Shown piece after piece: positions 48,001 through 59,272 of a stretch of DNA of 64,000 bases; position 1 is the first letter of the stretch; each line of letters opens with the position of its first letter. The notes under the pieces were generated by a model that saw only the letters and a program-made list of their open reading frames with translations, was not told the DNA's origin and did no database searches. Source of the DNA: Platerodrilus igneus (taxonomy: Eukaryota; Arthropoda; Insecta; Coleoptera; Lycidae); NCBI GenBank assembly GCA_036346225.1, contig JARFIW010001090.1, positions 1,674,001 to 1,738,000 of the forward strand, written 5' to 3'. A program made the translations under genes and the position numbers.

Positions 48001-49263
48001 GATCGGTTCAGCTGAACGGCTAGAAGCAGGTTGCGATTCAAAATGTAGCAAGGTATGATGCGGCTTGGCGCAAGTTCGATAGGAATTATAAGATTTGCAT
48101 TGCATGGACGCATGGTCTGTTCGTAAGCAATTTAAACAAAGGCGTAAGCGTTTGACAATGTCGAAACGTTCCGTCGGAGTTTTCTTTAGAAACGATTGAC
48201 ATCTATAAATTAAGTGATTGCCCTTGCAAGAAGGACAATGGTGAGAAAATGAATTCTTTGAGTCACTGGAGCTACTTGCTGTGTCCAGTGAAACTACGTT
48301 AGAAGAAACTCTTGGTTTAAATTGAAACGCTGAGGATTTCTTAGGCACTGATGTGTGAGATGTATGGACAGTCGTCGAATAAGAAACAGGTGCGGTTGAA
48401 GAAAAGGTTTCCAACGCTGCACATTGTTGGGTTAAAAAATATCTCAAATCCTCGAAATTAGGTATTTGCTTCGGATCCGATTGGAGTTCGAAGCGTTTTC
48501 TAGTGAACGGATCGAGTTTTTCTAAAAGCAAATCGACTAGAATAAAGTTCCAATGTTCAGTGGGAAACTTTAAGTTAGTTAGAACAGCAAGGTTCTCTGA
48601 AAAACAATCAATAAGTGCCCTAAGTTTCTTAGGGTCTTCTGATTTTAAAGGTGGAAAGTCGTTCATTGCTTTCCAATGCAAAGTTGCCAATAAACGCGGG
48701 TTGCTAAATCGCTCACGCAAGGCGTTATAGGAAATAATAAAATTATCCCCCGAAATGGGTACAGATTTAACGATTCTTAAAGACTCCCCGCTACAACAAT
48801 TAATAAGGTGATTTAATTTTTCGATATTGGTGAGTGACGCGTTATTATAGACCAGACTGTCAAATAAATCGATAAAGGATGCGTATTCCGTTGCCTCATT
48901 ATTAAAACTTGGGAGTTTTAACGGTACCAATTTTGATCCCGAGTTGCTTGGAGCATTTTCGATGATTTGTGGTGCTTTCATTTCTTGCATCGTTTCGAGA
49001 TGCAGCAGTATGCAAAAATAAGCGGAATCTACTTCCTTCCGTAAAGCGTAGTAAGTTAATGATTCTACCTCGTCACTTGAAGCTAAGACAGCAATTAAAA
49101 TTTTGTTGAAATTTGTATAAAGGTCAGTTACTCCCCTTGTTTGAATAAGGAACAACGTTTTTATACTTGGGTCACTTTGTATAGTATTACAAAGCTCAAA
49201 CATTTCTATAATACGTGTTTTCAGTAATTCTAGTTCTACTACATGTGCCTTCTTTGGAGCCAT
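44959..49263 (-). pseudogene. BEL/Pao gag-pol polyprotein, one internal stop, integrase core deleted
   Basis: One frame of 1435 codons on the minus strand is interrupted by a single TAG at 47431-47433. First part (49263-47434, 610 codons): gag-like N-terminus MAPKKAHVVELELLKTRI, a zinc-knuckle region with CPSCKGNHLIYRC and CLNCLRTDHASMQC at about residues 345-395, then an aspartic protease with LLDPGSQASFIRDD at about residue 485. Second part (47430-44959): reverse transcriptase with the catalytic YIDDFVAGG near 46600, an RNase H-type region (FCDASEVGYAAVVYF near 46090), and an integrase H2C2 zinc region (HERYCHPGVNTTAYL ... CHGC near 45150). The frame ends soon after at 44959, before the DDE core. 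The polyprotein would package RNA, copy it and integrate it; without the core the last step is lost. Confidence 0.95.
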
Positions 49264-49996
49264 AGTGACTGTTATTTGAAAGATCTACAATATAAAAATG
49301 CTGTAAAACCGCAAAGTTCAAATGTGGGCTGAGAAATATTAAAATATTATGATTTGTTTAAAGCACGAAAAGGTAAGACAGCGTATAAACCAATAAATCA
49401 CGTTTTATGACCATTAGCCTGCAATGTGGGCTTAAAACGAGACGTCGAAAACAAGGGTTTGTCAAACAAAGCGTGAAGATAAGATGTACCGTTTACGGTT
49501 ACCGTCGGCCTTTACATCAAAAGCTCACAGAAACATGTGGTTTTAACATATTTGCCGAAAGATGCAACTTTACAACCTTATTCCTCTGCAGATGTTCAAT
49601 ATTTTACCGCAAACCGACTGAAAAGGGTTGCATGTGATAGAAAACGTACAATAGCTTTTAAATACAAAGCAAATCCTTTCCTTTTTATTTAAGAAGTATA
49701 AGGCGACTATAATTTTCAGGTTGCTGTGTGCTTTATACCGCTAAAATAAATTTAAAACTGAAAACTAACAAATTTTATATTAAGGATTTGTTTGTAATTA
49801 AAACGCTTGCTGGTTTCAATTACGGCGAAATCGCTTAATCTAAAGACAGTATAAATAATATTTACACATTTTAACCCGCTACATATGGAGCTTGAACACA
49901 AATTTAAAGCTAAATCATTAATTAATTAAAAAGCTCGCTGGATTGCAAAATAATATTTAATTTAGGACATGCGTATACCATAAGACTGGTGAATTC

Positions 49997-50014
49997 GGAT
50001 CGACTTTAGGACCA
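49997..50014 (-). other. candidate primer-binding site of the BEL/Pao element
   Basis: One base inside the 5' LTR the minus strand reads TGGTCCTAAAGTCGATCC. Its complement ends in ACCA as a tRNA 3' end would. I could not assign the tRNA. Confidence 0.5.
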
Positions 50015-50015
50015 A

Positions 50016-50423
50016 TGATTAATGGGGGATTAAGGAGATGATATAAATTGATAAAGATATGCTAATTACAGGGAAGGACCAATTGCTTTTTGCAAGCAAT
50101 AACGATAGCAGTGGAGCGGTTATGTAATAACTACAACTACACCAAACTACTTAATAAAGGGTATAAATACCTTTTATCCTGTGCCGCTGTGGGCAATAAC
50201 ACGTTCACGCACAAAAGCTTTCGACGGAGAACCAGTAACACGCACGAATGGTGTCGGTCTCGCTTTCAAAAGCTCTAATACAACCGGCTTCTGCAAGGGT
50301 TCGAATGCGACTCACTTTATGCACTGTTACTGTCGGTATAAATGTTTCACTCAAAACTGTAGGATGCACGCACAGATGGTATTTATTGTCACAAATACCG
50401 AATTGTTCGATGATGACGTAACA
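50016..50423 (-). repeat. 5' LTR of the BEL/Pao element
   Basis: 408 bp, same boundaries and ends as the 3' LTR. It would carry the promoter of the element. TATTTATA on the minus strand (about 50161-50168) is a possible TATA-like site. Confidence 0.96.
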
Positions 50424-50428
50424 AAGTG

Positions 50429-51180
50429 AATACCATATTGCAAAACTTTCATATAAAATCATACAAGGTTTTGTAAGTGGAATCTGTATAAATGTGCCGT
50501 TAATCCAAAAAACGTAAACGTTTCAGCACGTAGAAATTTGAACAGCACTGGCTGCAGATGTACTCTCAGGGCTAAAAAACAAAGACCAAATAAACAGGTT
50601 ACGATAAAACGCTCAGCGCAGGCAACGCACCGTTCACTTCTGGGTGTAAACATATTGAAACGAGTACCATAGTACCATAGTTCATTTCTGGTACCCTTGA
50701 TAATAAACAGCTGAAAACAAAACAATTACATTTTCTTTTAGCATGCATTAATTAGTAACAAAACTGTTTACTTTTCAATAAATTATTAATGTTTTTTTAG
50801 ATTTTAGCGTTCTGGACTACTGTTTAACTTTGCCCACGACACAGCTGTCGCTGATCTTTCTGTTACACTTTTCAACATTTGCATTAATGATATTTATATT
50901 TTGCTGTATCAGTTTCTAGACTACCGTTCTAGCTTTATCTGTCCAGCTTATCTTAAGCATTCCTTTAAAGCACCACAACTTGGAACTTCTTAAAGTCTTA
51001 CCCAATTCTCTACTTAATATATTTAATCATATCCTAGAGCTTTGCGTTTTACAGCATTATACTTTTTACTCTTTAATTAAAAAACATATTAGCTTCTGTA
51101 AGTCCTTCTCATCTTCGATTTACTAACACCGAGTTATTCTTATTCTGTAGATAACACCTCATTATCTTTGTATAAGTTTT
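50429..51180. other. non-coding spacer
   Basis: Continues the sequence interrupted by the BEL/Pao insertion. No gene recognised; an 88-codon minus frame at 50459-50725 has no supporting motif. Confidence 0.35.
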
Positions 51181-51513
51181 GTGTACTTTCTTGCCCAAGC
51201 TTCCCCAGTTCCCTTCCCTCTCTTCCTCATCGCCTATCCATTCATTTCTCTTCGCTCTCCCCTTTACTCCCCCTCTTTCACCTCCTCTACAGATCGCGAG
51301 CGGATGAAGATTAGATGTTGCAAGACCCCAGCGATTAAAAGTGCCGATTGCTATATCTATCAATGTGGGAATTGCAGAAATGGTTCTGACTATCCCTACC
51401 ACCACAGTGACTTACAGCGAACAGACCACAAAGTGTTCTGGGACAAAATAGCATTAACAAAAAACAGTACAACAATGACGCTGTACAACCTAAAATTGAA
51501 GAATTTGAAGTGA
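51181..51513 (+). CDS. candidate orphan open frame behind a polypyrimidine tract
   Basis: I do not recognise this product. A 110-codon frame spans the region, but its first third is simply a C/T-rich tract (51181-51297) ending CCTCCTCTACAG, an excellent 3' splice acceptor. The more protein-like part follows it, from the ATG at about 51304: MKIRCCKTPAIKSADCYIYQ, then CGNCRNGS and HHSDLQRTDHKVFWDK, with five Cys and several His in the first half, ending at a TGA near 51511. It may be a small last exon, a fragment of an unrecognised transposon protein, or chance. No partner exon was found upstream. Confidence 0.3.
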   Translation: MYFLAQASPVPFPLFLIAYPFISLRSPLYSPSFTSSTDRERMKIRCCKTPAIKSADCYIYQCGNCRNGSDYPYHHSDLQRTDHKVFWDKIALTKNSTTMTLYNLKLKNLK

Positions 51514-52108
51514 TTAGACGAACAATGAGGACTAATAAAAAGGGGACAAAGAAGTAATTTGAGTAATTTTTAAAAGTTTGAACAGATTTTTTAAGCTATC
51601 TTAGATAAATAAATCGTACTATCCAACGGTTAGGGCGGTCAGATGTTGAGCCACAAGTAATATGAATTAAACTATTAGATCGATTGTTAACATAAATACG
51701 CTTGGTGTCTATATAAATTAGGATATAACACTTAAGAGAGTTAGTGCCTGTGTAAGTAAATTACACAGTTGAATTTTGTAATGAATATAGTACAATCTTC
51801 GTGCTAAGAACGAATTTAGTGTTAGTAAACTTTGCAATAACTATCATCATGGATATCTGTAGCTGCATTTCGGTATATTAAGGATTCCCTGTGGGTATTT
51901 GTGAATAATCGTGCTTGAACTGGGTCGAATAACAAACAGTAAATTAAAATTCGCAACATCATTAAAAAATTAAAATTGAATAGCGAAGGGAATATGAGTT
52001 ATCGTCTAAACTTTAGATTCGCGCAATATGGGAGCAGTTTTTCATTGATGATTAAACAAATAATCTATTAACTATCCATAAAATAACATAACTTTAGTTA
52101 AAAATATA
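51514..52108. other. non-coding spacer
   Basis: AT-rich sequence upstream of the hAT remnant; no recognised feature. Confidence 0.35.
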
Positions 52109-53204
52109 ATGAAAAGCTGTATGCACCTAATCGATATATTGGAGACTATATGGATACAGGAAAGTAGTTTTAAATTTCCACAAAGTATAACACAATCAGC
52201 AAAATCAAATGAAGAATTTCAATGGCGTTTTCAAATTGTGTGGCTAAAGAATTATATCTGGTTAGCGTATCCTAAACTAAAAGATTCAGCATATTGCAAA
52301 TAACGTACATTACTTGCTAAAGAAAATGTTGGATATAAACGGACAAACTCTTGATAATTTAGTTGGGGGTGGGGGGATCTATGAAATACAAACACGCAAT
52401 AGAGGCCTTTGCCAATTGTGCAAAAACAAAATATTACTGCGATGCCGTAGTTCGGGCTCAAAACTTACTACAAATTGTAGCTAGAAAAGCATTATTCCGT
52501 TGATAGACTATTATGAAAACCTACAAGGAAAAATGTCTGGAAAATCGCAAAGAACTCATATCCATTATAAAAACTATTATATTGTGTAAAAAGCAAGACC
52601 GGCCGTTAACATGGAGTCGAGATTTTGAACCAATTGTTTATGAAGAAACGCCTTATGTTAACAAAGAAAACTTTCGTAGGTTTTTAAGGCAACAAGTTGA
52701 TGCTGACGATTTAGTTCTAGACTATTAATTAAAATCGTCTAAAAATGCTTTATACGCAAGTTGGAGAATTCAAAATGAGTTGATTAATTGTTATGCATCC
52801 TTAATTCAAAATGATTTTCCAAAATTTGTTAGTATTTTAGCTGATGTTACATGCGTTCAACATGCGTAAAGTATGCTAATGAATTAGAATCTAAAGTCGG
52901 AAAGATTTTCTTTACTTGTTCCCTTACTTCCGCTACCGAGGAAGCTTTAGCTAATGAAATAATATTACAACTAAAAGTATTAGGCCTGGATGTGAACAAT
53001 ATATGTTCACTGTGTTAAGCATTGCCTAAATCTATCAATTCCAAATGTTTCAGATATTAAAGATATCCAAACCTGCATAAAAACATCGGAGAAGGTGTGT
53101 ACTTTTAGCGCTATTTCAAACTACAGCTTGTTTTTCAAAACACTATTGATGAATTGTCTCCATAAACATAGAACTGCATTAAGGACATTTTGCAAGTCGA
53201 AGGG
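52109..53204 (+). pseudogene. hAT (ZMYM1-like) transposase N-terminal and middle part, decayed
   Basis: Successive plus-strand segments match a TTF-zinc-finger hAT transposase. FQIVWLKNYIWLAYPKLKDS with YCK (52235-52300) is the zinc-finger entry. CKKQDRPLTWSRDF and NKENFRRFLRQQVDADD (52580-52715) match the block usually read LCGKQNxxLRGHRD...GNFRxLLxxRxDxGD. ALYASWRIQNELINCYASLI (52746-52805) and DFPKFVSILADVT follow. HRTALRTFCKSKGRMLET ends the match near 53215. Frames change repeatedly and stops are common. Such transposases cut and paste DNA with a DDE core; the first Asp region is degraded. The remnant stops where LINE L4 begins. A related C-terminal piece is at 34500-34695 but is not contiguous. 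Confidence 0.75.
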
Positions 53205-55575
53205 TAGAATGCTAGAAACATGAAGCAAGTATGTAATGTAGAGAATTTGAAAATTGAAGTGCATAGATTAGCATTAGATATAGTATAGATGAGCGAAATT
53301 CGGTAGCCAGAGGCAGGAGATTTTGGGAGCGGAGACTTTAGGGTAAATCTTAAAGGAACGGAGAAAGGAAATGCGGGTGTGAGGATAGTTATGCAAAAAA
53401 AGGTAGGATATTGTGAAGAAAACTACGTATAATAGAACGAAAGAGCATTCATGGTTAGATTAAAATCTAAATAGGTAGAAATGATAATATTTCATGTTTG
53501 CATGCCCAACTCCAACTACGGTGATGAAGAGGTAGAAGCGATCTACAGAAATAGCAAAAACACACTCAGATTCCTAAAAGGAATTCAAAAGTCTAATAAT
53601 TACAGGAGATTTGAATGCGGTAGTAGGTGAGGGTAGGGAAAGAATGTAGAAAGTTTATTTGGGTTAGGAAGGAGAAATAGTGGGGGAAATAGGCTGGTAG
53701 AACTTAGCGACAAACCAATTTAGCCATCAGAATTATGTTATTTCAATATCATGTCTGAAGACGATATACGTGGAAGATGCCAGAAGATAGAAGGAGATAA
53801 AAAATAGAGTACATTCTTTTTAGACAACGGTATATGAACCAAGTAAAAAATTGTGGAAGCTTCCCGGTAACAGATCTAAACACTGACCACAACATGGTAA
53901 TTATGAAAGTTGCGCTTAAATATAAAAAGGTACCTTCAGGTATTAAAAGATAAAGATATTCACAAAAGATTTGAGAAAATGTCAAACGAATTGTCGAAAA
54001 ACAGGGAAAATATCTGATACCAAGGAAGCAGAAGCAGGATGGAATAACATTAAATCCGGCTTAGACATGGAGGCCAGAGATATTCTAAGGTGTAAACAAA
54101 AAAAAGAAACCATGGATGACAAAGTGTATCCTGAATTTAATAGAAGAAAGGCATATATACAAAAACAGGCCAGACGAAGTAAAAAACAAAAACACAAAGC
54201 CATAAAATGGAAAATTATTCGCAAATGCAAGAAAACTAAAAAAAAATGGATTAAAAAGATGCAAAGAGGTACACGCTAAGATGGATATTCGAAAGACAGA
54301 CTAAGCATACAAACCAATTAGAACACTGAAAATGATGACTTGGGATACCAATACTTAGACACGAGTATGAACTAGAAAAAGCTTGAAAAATAATAAAGCA
54401 CCGGGTACAGATAAAGTGCAAGCAGAAACTCTACGGGCAGCTGGACAAACAATGACAGATCGTCTTTTCCAACTTGCAAGCTATACGTATGAGACAGGCG
54501 AGATATTCAAAGATTTAAATCGTAACATCATAGGTGTATTTTTACAAAACAATTGAAAAACCGAGAAAGCGCATATAAAAGGTTTATCTATTTGGAAAAA
54601 GCATTCGACAATGTAAAATGTGAAAATTTTTTCGAAATACCCAAAAAGATTGGAACGAGTAATAGGGAAGATAGATAGTACATAAATTACGCAACGAGCA
54701 AACAGCGGTAATAAAATTACAGAGGAAAGTAGAAGCAAATACTAGGAAAAGATTGAAACAGGGATGTGCGCTCTTCCCATTAATTTTTAATTGATATACC
54801 GAAGATGCAATAGATACTGTCAAATACAGAACGACATTTGGAATTATCATGCAGGAACAAACGATCGATATTCTTAGATTTGCAGATGATATAGCGATGA
54901 TAGCATGTAGCAAGGAAAATCTAGAAGCAGCTTTTAATTAAACGGAAATAGTATTAACAGAAAGATACAGTATCAGAAATAAGTAAAAAACCGTAATAAA
55001 AAATAGCAAAACCAGAATTTATAAGAAGTTAAGGATTTCTGCTATCTAGAAAGCCAAATAACATAAGATGGCAAAAGTGCAAAAGATATAAAAAAAGATT
55101 AGTACAAGGCCGCGCCGCATTTAATAAAAAAAGAAGCTGCTATGTTCGAAGACAACAAATAGAAGGAAAAAATTATTGTAAGGATATACGCGGAGCACTG
55201 CACGTATGGCTGTGAAGCGTGGTCAGTAGGAGAAGCGGACAAGAAAAGGCTTGAAATGTAGTGCTACAGACGTAAGATGAAGATATCATGGACAGACAAA
55301 GTTAAGACAAAGAAGTTCTAGAAATAATAGGGGTAAAAAAGAAATATGTGAAAAACAGTAAAAAAAAATAGGAGAAATAGGATGATAGCACACGTTTTAA
55401 GGCATGCAGGATATATTAGAAGCAGAGAAAGAAAAAAAAAGGGCTAGGTACACCTAGATCAGACTACTGCACACGAATAGTAAAAGATATAGGCTCTGGG
55501 AATTTCAGGAAGCTGTGTGGGTTAGCTCAGAATAGCAACCAAAGGAGCTACGCGTCCAACCTACTGACTACGAAA
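53205..55575 (+). mobile_element. RTE-like LINE copy L4
   Basis: A plus-strand copy beginning just upstream of the ATGAAGCAAGTATG start region (53221), so truncated at the 5' end, and running to a 3' end near 55575. Order as in L5: endonuclease (53220-53940), linker (53971-54279), RT (54380-55020), tail (55140-55560). It lacks the 3' modules of L2 and L5. It abuts the hAT remnant, into or beside which it inserted. Confidence 0.88.
53221..55560 (+). pseudogene. LINE L4 endonuclease-reverse transcriptase, heavily broken
   Basis: Plus-strand segments show the family order. The endonuclease start (MKQVCNVENLKIEVHRLALD) and ITGDLNAVVGEGRE-type block lie near 53600. The charged linker 53971-54279 contains MEARDILRCKQKKE. 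The RT lead-in is near 54380 (LKNNKAPGTDKVQAE). A catalytic block LRFADDIAMIACSKEN lies near 54875. A tail with VKDFCYL-like and CYRRKMKISWTDKVK-like motifs lies near 55260. The FADD is intact but stops and frame changes separate every segment. Confidence 0.84.
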
Positions 55576-57319
55576 ATTATTGGCAACACTGGTTGTCGCT
55601 ATATCTACACAAGAAAGAGCCTTTTGACCTTAAAGAGACTAAAGTCTTGTTTAAGGAATAGTATGGGTGAAAATAGATAAATGGGTTTAACTATAATAAA
55701 CATTTATTACAAACATTCTTTTGACATACAAAATTTAATAAATATGTTCGCACAAAAAACAGAAAGTTAAACGTAAAATTATAAATTTTTGTTGTTTTGA
55801 AGTATTTTTCTGCGAGCTTGCTTATGGAGGGTTTGAAAAAGTGAATAATCTTCTTTAGTAAATTTTTGTTGTACGCCCCCACCTTCCACCCCCCACCCGC
55901 TCATCCATAAAATCCGGAGCGCGACACTACCGTTACAAACTGCTTTTGCAATATTAGTTTCTACTTAGTGTATAGCGGATACGTAAAAAACTTAGCAGCA
56001 CAAGAGTGCACAAAGTCCATAGTATCTTTGTTTTAATTTACAAAGTATTCTATAACGCAAAGTTACACTTTAAAGCTTAACCGTCAACATTTCGAAATAT
56101 TCAAGAAATAATTAGTCTTTGCATGAAGGATGAATATCGAAAACGAAATATTGCAAAATTAGGCTGTTTTTACTCTATAATTAAACGATGGCGATGTCAC
56201 TGTTAACTTAAGCTGGAATAAGTCCATAATTAGGAATTTATTCAGCTTAGCTATTTATGTGCAATTTTTGTATGCAGTAAGTGTATCGGGTAGCTATGCT
56301 ATCAGCAACGATCAGAAGATTATTGATCAACAAGCCGGTTAGCATCGTCCGTTCTGATATTCAGCGGTAAAGACTATCGTCCTCTTGATCATCCTCTTAA
56401 GGACGTTGCTCTTTATAATCTAATCATAGTCCGATAAACATTTTTAATGAAAATATGCATATAGGAAAAGAGCAAGCAGCTCATTCAAAAACCTTTTATG
56501 ATATTAGTATTAAGAGATATAATTAAGGAAGATAATATGCTAATTAACTATAAAATGAACCCCCGCTGTGACTTTCAACATACGACAGTAAAGCCAAAAA
56601 ATATTAAGTAACTGATCTCAGCAAGAAAGCTGTTTTATACGAAGATATAATTTAAAATCCTCTATTGTAACTGTACTAAATGTAGTAAACAGAGTCTTCA
56701 TTAGTTCAAAATAATTATATTGTTACTTGAATAGTATCAAATTAATGTTTTCACAATTTGATTTACTGCAAATGTCTTTGCATAACAGTTGCTTGTTAAG
56801 CGTAAAAGGCTAGTTTAAAATCGACAAATTCCTGTTAAATTCTTGGAATAATACACATTTTGTAGAATAACAAACTTGCAAAACAACCACACTAATTACA
56901 GTTGATACTGTACCAGTTTAGGAATTGCAATTCGTTCAAAATAATTAAGTTGAAAATTTTATCACTTTTTTGAAGTTCAGTGAAGACAAGAAGTTTGCAC
57001 GTGACTCAAGTCCGAAAAATTCTGGGTTCAATTCCCATATTTATCCCCTAAAAGGGTGTAAAATAAGCAAACTTTCCTAATGAAAAGAAAACAACGTTAT
57101 ACAATATAATTTGTATAATTCTGATAGCATGGTCATACAAAGTAAAAGATGAAAACTTTCCTAATGAAGGTCAATTAGCATTTCAATACAAACTAACTTC
57201 TACTTAAAGTATAATTTTTTGTGAACATAGTTCCTCCATTGTTAAGCTAAAATGTCCTTGTTTGGGAGCCTAATGAATATATTGCTTTTGTTTTTTGTTT
57301 AAAAATATTCACTTCCTTA
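55576..57319. other. non-coding spacer
   Basis: AT-rich sequence between LINE copies L4 and L5. The only notable site is a polymerase III B-box match at 57025-57035. AACTTTCCTAATGAA occurs twice, at about 57070 and 57154. Confidence 0.35.
56965..57050 (+). repeat. possible tRNA-derived fragment
   Basis: GGTTCAATTCC (57025-57035) matches the B box and sits in a near-complete T arm (TGGG...CCCA). AGTTCAGTGAAG about 50 bp upstream is a weak A-box or D-arm candidate. No convincing cloverleaf forms. It could be a SINE head or chance. Confidence 0.25.
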
Positions 57320-57779
57320 TGTCCAAAAATCCATTTCGAATGGACCTGCACCTTGCCGAAGTTCTAGATTACTAGAACAGTTGAAATGGCTTGCATGTTC
57401 TAATGAGCTAAAGAGCCAAACTACAGGTCCTACCAAAGTAGTAGTGTCGTTAGTGAGGAACCAGACTAAGACAGGTCCCCGAAAGATGGCAACGGCTCTT
57501 TCGGTACTTAGATTGACAGAAACCATAGGGGTCGGGATGGCAGTCTAAGACACACTACCGCGATGTGGAAGGCAACGGGAAACCACCACATTACCTCCCA
57601 AGTGCACAGGGCACCTAAATTGTAATAAAATGATGGCATTCTCTGAAGTAAAAGATTCCGAAGTTAAAATAGTCCCCCATTCGGATCTCCGGGAGAGAAC
57701 TACTTTGGAGGATGCGATCGGAAAGTTCAGAATAAGAGTCGGCAACATTTTGTGAGTCGATGCATGAAATGCTAGAAGT

Positions 57780-58501
57780 ATGAAGCAAGTATGTAAGCTG
57801 GAGACCCTACAAATAGAAATGAATAGATTAGCACTAAACATAGTAGGGATCAGCGAAGTTCGGTGGCCAGAAGCGGGGGATTTTTGGAGTGGAAACTTCA
57901 GGGTAATTCATACAGGAGCAGAGGCAGGAAATTTGGGTGTGGAGATAGTTATGCGAAAAAGATAAGTTACTGTGTAGAAAATTACTTACAAAAAAACGAA
58001 AGGCTGCTCATGGTTAGATTAAAATGTAAACAGGTAAACACAGTAATAATATAAGTATTCATACCCAGCTCTAGCTACAATGACGAAGAGGTAGAAGCGA
58101 TCTACAAACATATCGAAGACATATTAAGATACGTAAAAGGACATGAAAATTTAATAATTACGGGGAATTTTAATGCAGTGGTAGGTCAGGGTAAGGAAAG
58201 AGCGGTAGTAGGTTTATTTGGTTTAGTCGCGAGAAACGACAAAGGAAATAAGCTGGTAGAATTTTGCGACAAGAACAATTCAATCATCACAAACACATTA
58301 TTTCAACATCATGCTAAAAAACGAAATACGTGGAAGATGTCAAGAGCTATAGGAAGATATCAAATAGATTACATTCTGGTTAGACAACAATTTAGGAATC
58401 AAGTAAAAGACTGTAGAAGCTACCCAGAAGCAGATATAGACACTGACTACAACATCGTAATTGTGAAGGCCGCACTTAAATTTAAAAATTTGAAAAAGTG
58501 A
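57780..58501 (+). pseudogene. LINE L5 AP-endonuclease domain
   Basis: Starts MKQVCKLETLQIEMNRLALN at 57780 and carries the catalytic-Glu block IVGISEVRWPEAGDF. Continuing in neighbouring frames are SYCVENYLQKNERLLMVRL, NLIITGNFNAVVGQ (58148-58190, the block usually GDFN) and NKLVEFCDKNNSII. From 58330 come NTWKMSRAIGRYQIDYILV (the DY block) and ADIDTDYNIVIVKAALKF, matching the usual SDHxLV block. The domain nicks target DNA for target-primed reverse transcription. One frame change near 57960 and a stop near 58051 split it; otherwise every expected motif can be seen, making this the best reference for the family here. Confidence 0.9.
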
Positions 58502-58578
58502 CACAGAAAACGGCATTTTGACATTGAGAAACTAAAAGATAAAGATATTCAGGAAAGATCCGAAAAAAGTCAAGTGAA

Positions 58579-59001
58579 TTGCTGAAAGATATCGAGAAAA
58601 TATCTGATACTAAGGTAGTAGAAACAGAATGGAATAACATTAAATCCAGCCTAGACATGGCGACCAGAGATATTCTGAGGTATACACAAAAAGAAAATAA
58701 GAAACCATGGATAACAAACGATATCTTGAATTTAATAGAAGAAAGACGAAAATACAAAAATAAATCAAACAAAACAGGAAAACAGAGATACAAAGCCATA
58801 AAATGGGAAATTATTCGCAAATGCAGGAAAGCTAGAAAACAATGGATTGATGAAAAGTACAAAGAAGTACAAACTAAGATGGAAGTAGGAAAGACAGATG
58901 AAGCATACAAACTAATTAGAATCAATTTTAGGGATATAAAACCGTATAGCAAAAATATAAGGGACCCGGGAGAAAACGTCATATGTAGAGAAAGTGGGTA
59001 G
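58579..59001 (+). pseudogene. LINE L5 linker
   Basis: A 140-codon open frame (MLKDIEKISDTKVVETEWNN at the start) is rich in Lys, Arg and Glu and probably helical. It contains TRDILRYTQKENKKPWITND, LIEERRKYKNKSNKTGK and KAIKWEIIRKCRKARKQW. It corresponds to the region between endonuclease and RT and matches L2, L3 and L4. No catalytic residues. Confidence 0.85.
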
Positions 59002-59225
59002 ATGACAAGAATATATAGGGAATTTATATGCTGTAGAGGAACTAACAGCATTAAAACAGGAGTCATAGATTGAAAATAGAGACTTGGAATATCCTATACT
59101 TAGAAATCAGTTTGAATTATTAAAGGGTCTGAAAAATAGTAAGGCGCCGGATACAGAACAGAACACGGGAGGCTATTTTAGCTCTGAGAGTAATAATGGA
59201 AAAAACAATAGAAAAAGGGGAAAGC

Positions 59226-59226
<1 letters not shown>

Positions 59227-59268
<42 letters not shown>
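59227..59268. repeat. (TA)n microsatellite inside LINE L5 coding region
   Basis: About 42 bp of pure TA lies between GGGGAAAGCG and GGGTTTGTAAATCTGG. In L2 the same place reads, on the minus strand, GCGTGTATATAGGGTTTGTA, so the run expanded from a short TATATA seed in the element. Confidence 0.95.

Positions 59269-59269
<1 letters not shown>

Positions 59270-59272
<3 letters not shown>

Larger units (their letters stand above)
44268..50423 (-). mobile_element. BEL/Pao LTR retrotransposon with both LTRs and target duplication
   Basis: Two 408-bp direct repeats (44268-44675 and 50016-50423) bound a gag-pol region on the minus strand. Each LTR begins TG and ends CA. AAGTG flanks the element at 44263-44267 and 50424-50428, a 5-bp target duplication. 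The LTRs differ at only three positions, so the insertion is young. A primer-binding-like sequence adjoins the 5' LTR. The pol region lacks the integrase core (see the gag-pol entry), and total length, 6156 bp, is short for the family. The element is therefore intact at its edges but internally deleted. Confidence 0.96.

Noticed and set aside
39852..50423. The gypsy-like gag remnant as the 5' part of the element that ends in the BEL/Pao pol
   Set aside because: They are on opposite strands, and the BEL/Pao element has its own LTRs, gag and target duplication.
58482..59066. A 194-codon minus-strand frame antisense to LINE L5
   Set aside because: It is the shadow of the Lys-rich LINE linker on the opposite strand; its Leu/Phe/Ser-rich content reflects that.
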